This document shows, in pieces, positions 1 through 6,451 of a DNA stretch of 11,754 nucleotides. Position numbers and translations under genes: made by a program. The DNA is from JBGSYN01 sp041750975. GTDB lineage: Bacteria; Pseudomonadota; Alphaproteobacteria; Geminicoccales; Geminicoccaceae. Each line of letters begins with the position of its first letter. Position 1 is the stretch's first letter. The notes under the pieces are model-generated. The model ran no database searches. It was given only the letters and a program-made list of their open reading frames with translations, and was not told where the DNA came from. The stretch lies in NCBI GenBank assembly GCA_041750975.1, contig JBGSYN010000089.1, positions 1-11,754 on the forward strand, given 5' to 3'.

Positions 1-659
1 TAAGGCCTAGGTGCGCCATGGAGCGGCAGTTCGTCGAGGCGATCGTCATTGCGTTCTGGCGTGAGGTCCGGGCCGACCGGATGGAAGCCGACGTCATGTC
101 CGACATGCCGCCGACGAGCCCCGACCGGGTCCATGGCAGCAATCTCGTCAACAAACCGGAGAATCGCGCCTCGCTCGCCACCATGCTGCGCTATCGCGGT
201 CAAGTCTCGATGGACCTCAAGCGTGCGCTTGCCAATCTCGCAGACTATCGGAAGGCGCGCGGATCGGTGCCTACCGAAGATTCCACGAACGATTTCCAAC
301 CTGCCGACGAGCCGGAGCCGGCCCCAGAACCTGCAAATCAAAACTGCACGAACGATTTATTGCCTGCCGAGGAACCCGCCAACGAGAATTACACGAACGA
401 TTTCCCGCCCGCCGCCAAGGCCGCCGATGAAAATTACACAAACGAATTAGCCGTCAGCGATTCCAGGGTTCTACCGGCATTGCCCGCGCCCGAACCACCA
501 TCCCGCGGAGAGGGCGAGAGGGGCGCGCCGCCCCTTTCGCAAACCCTTCCTACAGCAAAATGCACGAACGATTTACTACCTGCGCCTGAGCCTTCCCCGC
601 AGCGGCCGGTCGTGCATCGGAAGGAGAAGGTGCCGTTGCATCATCGGAGGTGGTTGTAG
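1..659 (+). CDS. Hypothetical repeat protein with CTND motifs, 5'-partial
   Basis: Function unknown. The frame is open to the left edge, and the first in-window ATG (position 18, reading MERQFVEAIV) has no clear ribosome binding site, so I think the gene begins outside the window. Numbering from that ATG, residues 1-80 are a compact, probably helical domain containing FWREVRADRMEA and a conserved-looking stretch NRASLATMLRYRGQ. From about residue 88 the protein becomes low-complexity and rich in Pro, Glu and Ala. It carries five copies of a short motif: STNDF, CTNDL, YTNDF, YTNEL and CTNDL. The last 30 residues are basic. From memory, related proteins with such CTNE/CTND repeats are common in Rhizobiales and are of unknown role; this is recall, not a search. 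The repeats are also visible in the DNA as copies of a cacgaacgattt core. The downstream gene lies 205 bp away, so this is not an obvious operon partner. Confidence 0.7.
   Translation, partial: RPRCAMERQFVEAIVIAFWREVRADRMEADVMSDMPPTSPDRVHGSNLVNKPENRASLATMLRYRGQVSMDLKRALANLADYRKARGSVPTEDSTNDFQPADEPEPAPEPANQNCTNDLLPAEEPANENYTNDFPPAAKAADENYTNELAVSDSRVLPALPAPEPPSRGEGERGAPPLSQTLPTAKCTNDLLPAPEPSPQRPVVHRKEKVPLHHRRWL
283..575 (+). repeat. Five dispersed copies of a short coding repeat (core cacgaacgattt)
   Basis: Copies lie at about 283-297, 341-360, 388-405, 431-449 and 556-575. Four contain the exact core cacgaacgattt; the fourth copy is diverged (cacaaacgaatt). The 341 and 556 copies match further, sharing aaaa before and tgcacgaacgattta in the core, and both go on to encode CTNDLLPAxEP. 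All copies are in the same reading frame, so selection is probably on the peptide. Spacing is irregular (58, 47, 43 and 125 bp), so this is not a tandem array. Confidence 0.75.
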
Positions 660-803
660 GCCACTGGCACCGCATCATTGCCGGGTCCATATCGCTATCG
701 GTCGCCGGCGAGGATTTGGGCTGTGCGCTCGTATCGCCCGACCTCGCTATAGTTCCACGGCATTTTTGCATTCTCTGTTCCGGCAATCGACCGGGGGACG
801 GAG

Positions 804-828
804 GTAACCTTTCAAGTGCAAGAGCGTT
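804..828 (+). promoter_or_regulatory. Possible general-stress (EcfG-like) promoter ahead of egtD
   Basis: GTAAC at 804-808 and CGTT at 825-828 are 16 bp apart. This resembles the alphaproteobacterial EcfG consensus GGAAC-N16/17-CGTT with one mismatch in the -35 element. It lies 37 bp before the egtD start. An antioxidant-synthesis gene under general stress control would be sensible, but the match is short and could be chance. Confidence 0.25.
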
Positions 829-864
829 GCGGCCGGCAGCATAGACTTAAGGAATGAATTTCCC

Positions 865-1794
865 ATGGCATCGACGGAAGAATTCGGCCCGTCCCTCCTG
901 CGGGGCTTGAACGCCGTGCCCAAGTTCGCGGAGCCCAAATGGCTTTACGATGAGCGCGGCTCGGCACTGTTCGATCAAATCTGCGAGACCGAGGATTATT
1001 ATCCGACGCGCTCGGAAACGGCGATATTGAAGGCTCGCTCCGGCGAGATCGCGGAATGTCTCGGCGGAGGCATGATCCTGGTCGAGCCGGGCGCCGGCTC
1101 GGCCGTCAAGGTCCGTCTTCTCCTGGACCGGCTCGAGAGGATCGAGTCCTATGTGCCGCAAGACATTTCGGGCGAGCATCTTGCCGCCAATGCCGCGGCG
1201 CTCAACGAGGATTACCCGGACCTCGCGGTGATTCCGGTGATCGGCGATTTTACGCAAGGCGTGGCGCTTCCGCCGGACCTCGGAACGGGTCCGCCGGTCA
1301 CGATCTTCTTTCCTGGCTCGACGATCGGCAATTTCGAGCCAGCCAAGGCCGAGGCGCTGCTTGCCCGCTTCGCGAGCGTCCGCAACGTCCAATATCTCGT
1401 CCTGGGCGCCGATTTGCGTAAGGATGAGGCGGTTCTGCTCCGCGCTTACGATGACGGGGAAGGCGTTACGGCGGCATTCAATCTCAACCTCCTGGTCCGC
1501 GCCAATACCGAATTGAACGCCGATTTCGATCTCGACGCCTTCGCCCATCGCGTCCGCTACGACCGGGACGTCCATCGCATCGAAATGCATCTCGAAAGCC
1601 TGCGCGATCAGCAGGTGCGTTTGAGCGGCCAGACCGTCCATTTCACGAAGGGCGAGACGATTCACACCGAGAATTCCTATAAATATGACCAGGACAGTCT
1701 CGTCGCCCTGGCCGGTCCCGCGGGCTGGGATCTATTGACCCGCTGGTATGATCCCGATCGGCTGTTCGGGGTGTTTCTCTTTGAAATACGCTAG
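865..1794 (+). CDS. egtD: L-histidine N-alpha-methyltransferase (EgtD), ergothioneine synthesis
   Basis: EgtD transfers three methyl groups from S-adenosylmethionine to the alpha-amino group of histidine, giving hercynine, the first intermediate of ergothioneine; it acts in the cytoplasm. The 309 residues match the family's usual size and signatures. YYPTRSE (45-51) is in the histidine pocket. EPGAGS (74-79) is the SAM-binding glycine loop. GSTIGNFEP (151-159) carries the pocket Asn (N156). YDD (195-197), RIEMHL (238-243) and TENSYKY (268-274) supply E269 and S271, which match the Glu and Ser that hold the substrate in the mycobacterial enzyme. AAGGA at 849-853 sits 11 nt before the ATG. No egtB (the sulfoxide synthase usually placed next to egtD) is in the window: upstream is an unrelated repeat protein, downstream a convergent alcohol dehydrogenase. 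egtB may lie elsewhere, or hercynine may be the product. All key residues seem intact, so the gene is probably functional. Confidence 0.93.
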   Translation: MASTEEFGPSLLRGLNAVPKFAEPKWLYDERGSALFDQICETEDYYPTRSETAILKARSGEIAECLGGGMILVEPGAGSAVKVRLLLDRLERIESYVPQDISGEHLAANAAALNEDYPDLAVIPVIGDFTQGVALPPDLGTGPPVTIFFPGSTIGNFEPAKAEALLARFASVRNVQYLVLGADLRKDEAVLLRAYDDGEGVTAAFNLNLLVRANTELNADFDLDAFAHRVRYDRDVHRIEMHLESLRDQQVRLSGQTVHFTKGETIHTENSYKYDQDSLVALAGPAGWDLLTRWYDPDRLFGVFLFEIR

Positions 1795-1801
1795 CCTGCC
1801 A

Positions 1802-1922
1802 CTAGTGCACCGACGCATTCGAAGCGAACAGCTTCGTTTGCGTTTACGGTGCATTAAACCATTGAGCGCGCGCAGCTTTGGCGCATCCAGGCGTGAACCG
1901 TCTGGATGCGCCGCTGCACTAG
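1802..1922. repeat. 121-bp palindromic intergenic element (two hairpins, terminal inverted repeats)
   Basis: The element begins with CTAGTGCA (1802-1809) and ends with its exact reverse complement TGCACTAG (1915-1922). Inside are two hairpins. Hairpin 1 spans 1806-1853: TGCACCG, ACGCA and CGAAGC pair with GCTTCG, TGCGT and CGGTGCA around a GAACA loop, giving 18 base pairs interrupted by a TT/TT mismatch and a 3-nt bulge. Hairpin 2 spans 1880-1912 and is a perfect 11-bp stem. The left terminal repeat overlaps the hairpin 1 stem, so it can pair in two alternative ways. The element fills nearly all of the space between two convergent genes, and the stop codon of the alcohol dehydrogenase (1921-1919) lies in the right terminal repeat. 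It looks like a REP/MITE-like dispersed sequence. No second copy was noticed in this window, so dispersal is inference. Confidence 0.65.
1880..1912. terminator. Perfect 11-bp hairpin between convergent genes, possible bidirectional terminator
   Basis: GGCGCATCCAG (1880-1890) is separated by an 11-nt loop from CTGGATGCGCC (1902-1912). There is no T-run on either side, so it is not a classical intrinsic terminator, although its place between the ends of egtD and the alcohol dehydrogenase gene fits transcript ending or 3'-end protection. It is also the second hairpin of the 121-bp element. Confidence 0.4.
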
Positions 1923-3073
1923 ATGCACGCATCGAAAAGTCCTCGGACAGCTTCCTTGCTGAGCGGAATGGGATTGCCGGCCGCCGTGGGATCCTTGACT
2001 GCACGGTCGACCATTTCGGCAATGCGGTCGTCCCGGACACCCAGGCCGGCAAGCCTGTCCGGAACGCCGAATTCAGCCCGCATCGCGCGGATCTTTTCGA
2101 GGAAGCCGTCAAAGCCGCCGCCAATGCCGAGATAGGCGGCAACAGCCTCGATTCGGGCCTCGATCGCCGGCCGATTGAACTCCAGAACATAGGGCATGAC
2201 GACGGCATTGGTCGTGCCGTGATGGGTATCGTAGAGGGCGCCCACGGGATGCGACAAGGCATGGATCGCGCCCAGCCCCTTCTGGAAGGCAACCGCACCC
2301 ATGGCGGCAGCACTCATCATGTTGGCGCGCGCCTCGAGATCATCGGGCGCCGACACCACACGCGGCAGGTTCTCCACGACCAGGCGCATGCCCTCCAGGG
2401 CGATACCCTGGCACATCGGATGATAGGTCGGGACGCAATAGGCTTCGAGGCAGTGGGCCAGAGCGTCCATGCCGGTCCCGACGGTGATTGCCTGCGGCAG
2501 GCTCAAGGTCAGCTCCGGATCGCAGATCACCTGGGTCGGCAGCACTCTGGGATGGAAGATGATTTTCTTCTCGTACGTTGCCGAATTGGTGAGAACGCCG
2601 GCCCGGCCGACCTCGGAACCGGTTCCGGCGGTGGTCGGCACCGCCACGCTTGGAAAGACCGCCTCGGCATCGGCGCGCCGCCACCAATCGCCGATATCCT
2701 CGAAATCCCAGACCGGGCGGGTCTGGCCCGCCATGAAGGCCACCATCTTTGCAAGATCGAGACCCGAGCCGCCGCCGAAGGCGACGACACCGTCATGGCC
2801 GCCGGCCTTGAAGGCCTCGATCCCGGCCGCAAGATTGTGCTCGTTCGGATTGGGGTCGACGCCGGAAAACATCGCTCTGCCGAGCCCGGATTGCTCGAGA
2901 CCATCGAGTGCTTGTCGGGTGATCGGCAGGTTGGCGAGGCCGCGGTCGGTGACCAGTAATGGCCGCTCGATCCCAGCAGCTGCGCAGGCCTCGGGCAACT
3001 CGGCGATACGTCCGGCGCCGAAGCGGATCGCGGTCGGAAAGCTCCAATTGCCGTCGAGCTTCATGGCGGTCAT
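1919..3073 (-). CDS. Iron-containing (group III) alcohol dehydrogenase
   Basis: NAD(P)-dependent oxidoreductase of the Fe-ADH family (FucO/lactaldehyde reductase type), cytoplasmic, interconverting an alcohol and an aldehyde. The 384 residues are full length for the family. GGGSGLDLAK (100-109) and PTTAGTGSE (146-154) form the nucleotide site. The metal ligands line up with FucO as D203, H207, H271 and H285, with H275 the extra histidine between the last two. The start is the ATG at 3073, which overlaps the stop of the glutamine synthetase-like gene by ATGA; a second ATG three codons later is possible. The two genes therefore form a translationally coupled operon. In alphaproteobacteria, Fe-ADHs beside GS-like ligases fit amine or amino-alcohol catabolism, where the ADH could act on a hydroxyl group of a gamma-glutamylated substrate. 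That substrate assignment is inference. The last residues and stop codon run into the palindromic intergenic element. Confidence 0.92.
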   Translation of the reverse strand: MTAMKLDGNWSFPTAIRFGAGRIAELPEACAAAGIERPLLVTDRGLANLPITRQALDGLEQSGLGRAMFSGVDPNPNEHNLAAGIEAFKAGGHDGVVAFGGGSGLDLAKMVAFMAGQTRPVWDFEDIGDWWRRADAEAVFPSVAVPTTAGTGSEVGRAGVLTNSATYEKKIIFHPRVLPTQVICDPELTLSLPQAITVGTGMDALAHCLEAYCVPTYHPMCQGIALEGMRLVVENLPRVVSAPDDLEARANMMSAAAMGAVAFQKGLGAIHALSHPVGALYDTHHGTTNAVVMPYVLEFNRPAIEARIEAVAAYLGIGGGFDGFLEKIRAMRAEFGVPDRLAGLGVRDDRIAEMVDRAVKDPTAAGNPIPLSKEAVRGLFDACI

Positions 3074-4434
3074 GCTCGCTCGAAACCGCGCCGGACTTCC
3101 CAGTCCGTCACGTGCAGATCATATTCCTCCATCTCCCAACGGGCGGCGCGGGCGTAATGATCGACTACCTCCGCGCCCAGGGCCTCCCGCAACATGGTCG
3201 AGCCTTCGAGTGCCCTGGTCGCCTTGCGCAGGGTCTTCGGAATCTCCCGTCCCTTGCCGCCATAGGCATCGCCGAGAAATGCCGGCTCGAGCTCCAGTTC
3301 CTGGTCGATGCCGGCAATGCCCGCCGCGAGGAGGGCGGCATAGGCAAGATAGGGATTGAGGTCGGCACCGCCGATCCGGCACTCGACGCGCACCGACGAT
3401 TTTCCGGCGCCGCAGATCCGATAGCCGGCGGTGCGGTTGTCGGCGGACCATACCGCCTTGGTCGGCGCGAACGTCCCGGTCTGGAAGCGCTTATAGGAAT
3501 TGATATAAGGGGCCAGGAAATAGACGATCTCATTCGAATAGGTCAGGAGCCCGGCCAGATAGTGCCGCATCATGTCGGACATGCCATGCTCGGCGGCAGG
3601 ATCGAAGAACAGTGGCTCGCCGTCAGCACCCCGCAGCGATTGATGGATGTGGCTGGAGCTGCCCGCATGATCGTTGCTCCATTTGGCCATAAAGGTGAGG
3701 GCCCGGCCTTTGGCCCAGGCGATTTCCTTCACGCCGTTCTTCAAGATCGCATGCCGGTCGGCCATGGTCAGGGCATCGGCAAAGCGGATGTTGATTTCCA
3801 CCTGCCCCGCATCGGCTTCGCCCTTCGAACTCTCGACAGGAATATCCGCCCCTTCGAGACCCAGGCGGATTGCCCGCATTACGTCTTCTTCCTTGGTCGT
3901 TTGGAAGATGTGGTAGTCTTCATTGTAGGAGCTGGTCGTACGGAGTGTGCGATAATCGCCGTCGTCGGCGTCCTCGAAGGAGTTTTTAAACAGAAAGAAC
4001 TCGAGTTCGGACGCCATCATCGCCGTCAGGTCCATGGCTTCCAGGCGGGCCACTTGCCGCTTCAGGACGTTGCGCGGCGCGTGCGGTACAGGGTCATGTC
4101 CATGATGATCGAGCACGTCGCAAAGCACGAGGGCGGTGCCTTCGAGCCACGGTATGCGGCGCAAGGTCGAGAGATCGGGCTTGATAACATAGTCGCCATA
4201 CCCTTTGGCCCAGCTGGTTGCGTCATAGCCCTCAACCGGGATCATCTCCATATCGGTGGCGATCAGATAGTTGCAGCCATGGGTCTCTTCATGGGCGGCG
4301 TCCAGGAAGTATTCGGCCTGAAAGCGCTTGCCCATCAGCCGTCCCTGCATATCGGTCTGGGCCGCCAGCACCGTATCGATGGCGCGCTCATCAATCGCGG
4401 CCTTGAGCTCTTCGAACGTCAATTTTCCTGCCAA
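3070..4434 (-). CDS. Glutamine synthetase-family gamma-glutamyl-amine ligase (PuuA-like)
   Basis: ATP-dependent ligase of the glutamine synthetase fold; members near this sequence join glutamate to polyamines or other amines (PuuA, IpuC types) instead of ammonia. I chose the TTG at 4434 as the start. It gives 454 residues beginning (M)AGKLTFEELK, as relatives do, and has GGAG nine nt upstream. The frame is open further back to 4695 but would then overlap the divergent MFS gene by about 210 bp. The beta-grasp N-domain includes TDMQGRLMGKRF (27-38). Catalytic-domain signatures follow: ASELEFF (141-147), GEADAGQVE (205-213), NDHAGSSSHIHQSL (254-267), NRTAGYR (333-339) and VECRIGGADLNPYL (350-363). 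These supply the metal-binding Glu residues, the ATP-site His and the phosphate-site Arg. The first gene of an operon with the alcohol dehydrogenase (ATGA overlap), it is more likely catabolic than the housekeeping GlnA. The exact substrate cannot be read from sequence; ethanolamine-like or polyamine substrates are guesses. Confidence 0.88.
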   Translation of the reverse strand: MAGKLTFEELKAAIDERAIDTVLAAQTDMQGRLMGKRFQAEYFLDAAHEETHGCNYLIATDMEMIPVEGYDATSWAKGYGDYVIKPDLSTLRRIPWLEGTALVLCDVLDHHGHDPVPHAPRNVLKRQVARLEAMDLTAMMASELEFFLFKNSFEDADDGDYRTLRTTSSYNEDYHIFQTTKEEDVMRAIRLGLEGADIPVESSKGEADAGQVEINIRFADALTMADRHAILKNGVKEIAWAKGRALTFMAKWSNDHAGSSSHIHQSLRGADGEPLFFDPAAEHGMSDMMRHYLAGLLTYSNEIVYFLAPYINSYKRFQTGTFAPTKAVWSADNRTAGYRICGAGKSSVRVECRIGGADLNPYLAYAALLAAGIAGIDQELELEPAFLGDAYGGKGREIPKTLRKATRALEGSTMLREALGAEVVDHYARAARWEMEEYDLHVTDWEVRRGFERA

Positions 4435-4482
4435 GACTATCCGCTCCGTCTTCGCTGCCTGCCTTGAAAGCTGTATGCTTCG
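4435..4482. promoter_or_regulatory. 48-bp divergent intergenic region (GS-like gene / MFS gene)
   Basis: Only 48 bp separate the TTG start of the ligase from the ATG of the MFS carrier. The space holds the ligase ribosome binding site (GGAG on the minus strand, near 4444-4447) and a weak GAAAG at 4465-4469 for the MFS gene. Two full promoters hardly fit, so promoter elements must overlap each other or extend into coding sequence. No convincing operator palindrome was seen. Confidence 0.5.
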
Positions 4483-5859
4483 ATGATGCTCACGCCACTT
4501 GCAAACAAAACCTATCGCCATCTTTTCGCGGCCCAGGTCGTCGCCCTCTTCGGCACCGGCCTTACCACCGTGGCACTGAGCCTTCTCGCCTATCAGCTTG
4601 CCGGCGGCGATGCCGGGATCGTCCTCGGAACCGCGCTGGCGCTCAAAATGGTGGCCTACGTGCTGATCGCCCCTGCGGTCGGCGCCTTCGCCCATCGGCT
4701 GCCGCGTCGCGGGCTCCTGGTGTGTCTCGACATTCTCCGGGCCTTATTGGTGCTGTGTCTGCCCTTCGTAACATCGATCTGGCAGATCTATGTGCTGATC
4801 GTTCTCCTCAATTCATGCTCGGCGGCTTTCACGCCTGTTTTCCAGGGCACGATCCCGGACATCCTCGAGGACGAAGCGACCTATACGCGAGCACTCTCAT
4901 TGTCGCGTCTCGCCTATGATCTGGAGAACCTGCTGAGCCCAACGGCTGCGGCACTTGCATTGCTCCTGATCAGCTTCGACGGACTGTTCGCTCTCAACGC
5001 TATCGCCTTCGTGCTGTCGGCAGCGCTCGTGGTCTCGGTGACGCTGCCGTCCGCAACACCGCCGGAGCGAACCGGCGGCATCATCGAAAGCCTCGGCTTC
5101 GGGCTCAAGATCATGGTGCGGACGCCGCGCCTGCGCGCTCTGCTGGCGCTCAATCTGGCCGTGGCTTCGGCTGGCGCCATGACCATCGTCAACACCGTCG
5201 TTCTGGTGCGTGAAAGGCTGCAGGGCTCAGAGACCGATACCGCGATCGCATTTGCGGCAGCGGGTCTCGGTTCGATGGTCGTCGCACTATCGTTGCCGCG
5301 TGTGCTCGACCGCCTGCCCGACCGCCCGGTGATGCTTTCGGGCGGTTTGCTGCTGGCCGCAGCCCTGGCTCTAGGCACGGCAGAGCCGAACTTTTTCGGC
5401 ACGCTTCATATCTGGTTTCTCTTGGGCGCCGGGGCTTCGGTCATTCAGCTTCCGGCCGGGCGGTTGCTGCGCCGCTCGTCCCATGAAGGGGATCGCTCGG
5501 CACTGTTCTCGGCGCAATTCGCCCTGTCGCATCTATGCTGGCTCGCGACCTATCCTCTGGCGGGATGGGCCGGCGCCATGCTCGGCCTCGATGCAACCTT
5601 CGTGATCCTCGCAGGCTTGTGCCTCGTCGCGACGATTACCGCGATGCGGCTTTGGCCGATTGGAGACCCTGTGGTCCTGGAACACGAGCACGAGGCATTC
5701 CGGCACACTCACCTGCATGTTCATGATGCGCATCACCCCCACGAGCATGAGGGCTGGGAGGGACCGGAGCCGCATCGCCACCCGCACCCGCACCGGCCGA
5801 TCCGCCACCGGCATCCCCTGGTCGTCGACCTCCATCATCCGACCTGGCCGAGGGGCTGA
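4483..5859 (+). CDS. MFS transporter with histidine-rich C-terminal tail (NreB-like architecture)
   Basis: Integral inner-membrane carrier of the major facilitator superfamily, probably a proton-driven exporter. Residues 1-385 are strongly hydrophobic with the spacing of about 12 membrane segments; typical early text is ANKTYRHLFAAQVVALFGTG (7-26). From about residue 388 the chain turns into a cytosolic tail of some 70 residues with about 18 histidines, for example HTHLHVHDAHHPHEHE and PHRHPHPHR, ending LVVDLHHPTWPRG. NreB, a nickel-resistance MFS protein, has a comparable His-rich C-terminus, so metal export or metal sensing by the tail is plausible but unproven. The start is ATG 4483, with ATG 4486 directly after it; relatives begin close to MLxPLANxTYRHLF, so either is possible. 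The ribosome binding site is weak. It leads a same-strand run with creA (37-bp gap) and ypfJ. The neighbours do not point to a metal. Confidence 0.85.
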   Translation: MMLTPLANKTYRHLFAAQVVALFGTGLTTVALSLLAYQLAGGDAGIVLGTALALKMVAYVLIAPAVGAFAHRLPRRGLLVCLDILRALLVLCLPFVTSIWQIYVLIVLLNSCSAAFTPVFQGTIPDILEDEATYTRALSLSRLAYDLENLLSPTAAALALLLISFDGLFALNAIAFVLSAALVVSVTLPSATPPERTGGIIESLGFGLKIMVRTPRLRALLALNLAVASAGAMTIVNTVVLVRERLQGSETDTAIAFAAAGLGSMVVALSLPRVLDRLPDRPVMLSGGLLLAAALALGTAEPNFFGTLHIWFLLGAGASVIQLPAGRLLRRSSHEGDRSALFSAQFALSHLCWLATYPLAGWAGAMLGLDATFVILAGLCLVATITAMRLWPIGDPVVLEHEHEAFRHTHLHVHDAHHPHEHEGWEGPEPHRHPHPHRPIRHRHPLVVDLHHPTWPRG

Positions 5860-5896
5860 CGGCATGACGACAAGAGGATGCAATCAAGGACAGACC

Positions 5897-6400
5897 ATGA
5901 CCATGCGTGACCGCCCTACCACCCCTCAATTCCGTCGAAGCCGGATTTGGCTGATTGTGGCATTGATTTGCGCCGGTGCTTTCGGCCTCGCGGCCCAGGC
6001 CGACGAGATCGGGGAGGTGTCGACCGTGTTCAAGTGGCTGGGCGCCAATCATAAGATCGTCGTCGAGGCTTTCGACGATCCTGCCGTGGCAGGCGTCTCC
6101 TGCTTTCTGTCGCGGGCCAAGACGGGTGGCATCAAAGGGTCGCTCGGCCTCGCCGAGGATACATCGGACGCCTCGATCGCCTGCCGTCAGACCGGCCCTA
6201 TTGCCATCAATGAGGAACTCGAAGCAGGGGACAGGGTGTTTCGCGAACGCACCTCCATTCTCTTCAAAACCCTACAGGTCGTCAGGTTTTACGACGAGAA
6301 ACGGAATACGCTGGTCTATCTCTCCTACTCGGATAAGTTCATCGAGGGTTCGCCCAAGAACTCGATCTCCGCGGTCGTCATCCGACCCTGGGACGAATAG
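5897..6400 (+). CDS. creA: CreA family periplasmic protein
   Basis: Small secreted protein of the CreA family, of unknown molecular function; in enterobacteria creA sits with the CreBC two-component genes, which are absent here. The open frame begins much earlier inside the MFS gene, but AAGGA at 5886-5890 followed by ATG at 5897 (6-nt spacing) fixes the start, giving 167 residues. Residues 1-35 are a signal peptide: basic FRRSR, hydrophobic core IWLIVALICAGAFGLAA, and a likely cut at AQA|DE (35/36). The mature part is strongly CreA-like: VSTVFKWLG, NHKIVVEAFDDP (51-62), LSRAKTGGIKGSLGLAEDTS (71-90), FKTLQVVRFYDEKRN, and YSDKFIEGSPKNSISAV near the end. Two cysteines (C70, C96) could form a disulfide. 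It lies 37 bp after the MFS gene and 51 bp before ypfJ and is probably co-transcribed with them. Confidence 0.94.
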   Translation: MTMRDRPTTPQFRRSRIWLIVALICAGAFGLAAQADEIGEVSTVFKWLGANHKIVVEAFDDPAVAGVSCFLSRAKTGGIKGSLGLAEDTSDASIACRQTGPIAINEELEAGDRVFRERTSILFKTLQVVRFYDEKRNTLVYLSYSDKFIEGSPKNSISAVVIRPWDE

Positions 6401-6451
6401 AATCGACGCCGCGGCGCGCCGGGGGCGCTCGAAAGGGAGGCAAAGGCCTTG

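Noticed and set aside
660..864. Possible small gene or RNA in the gap before egtD
   Set aside because: A 64-codon frame exists but has no ribosome binding site or recognisable content; apart from a weak promoter-like pair at 804-828, nothing structured was found.
847..1665. Minus-strand 272-codon frame inside egtD
   Set aside because: Shadow frame: Arg-rich, no domain, opposite a clear EgtD.
1748..2959. A 403-codon open frame on the plus strand opposite the alcohol dehydrogenase
   Set aside because: Antisense to a gene with complete Fe-ADH motifs; no ribosome binding site or recognisable domain, and it begins inside egtD.
2959..4467. A 502-codon open frame on the plus strand opposite the ligase gene
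   Set aside because: It is the antisense of the glutamine synthetase-like gene, whose family motifs are unmistakable; its product shows no known domain and the frame is a by-product of GC-rich codon use.
4435..4695. N-terminal extension of the ligase frame to the ATG at 4695
   Set aside because: It would overlap the divergent MFS gene by about 210 bp and adds sequence unlike any GS N-terminus; TTG 4434 fits the family length.
5660..5896. An early start for creA inside the MFS gene
   Set aside because: The frame is open, but the ribosome binding site and signal peptide place the start at 5897.
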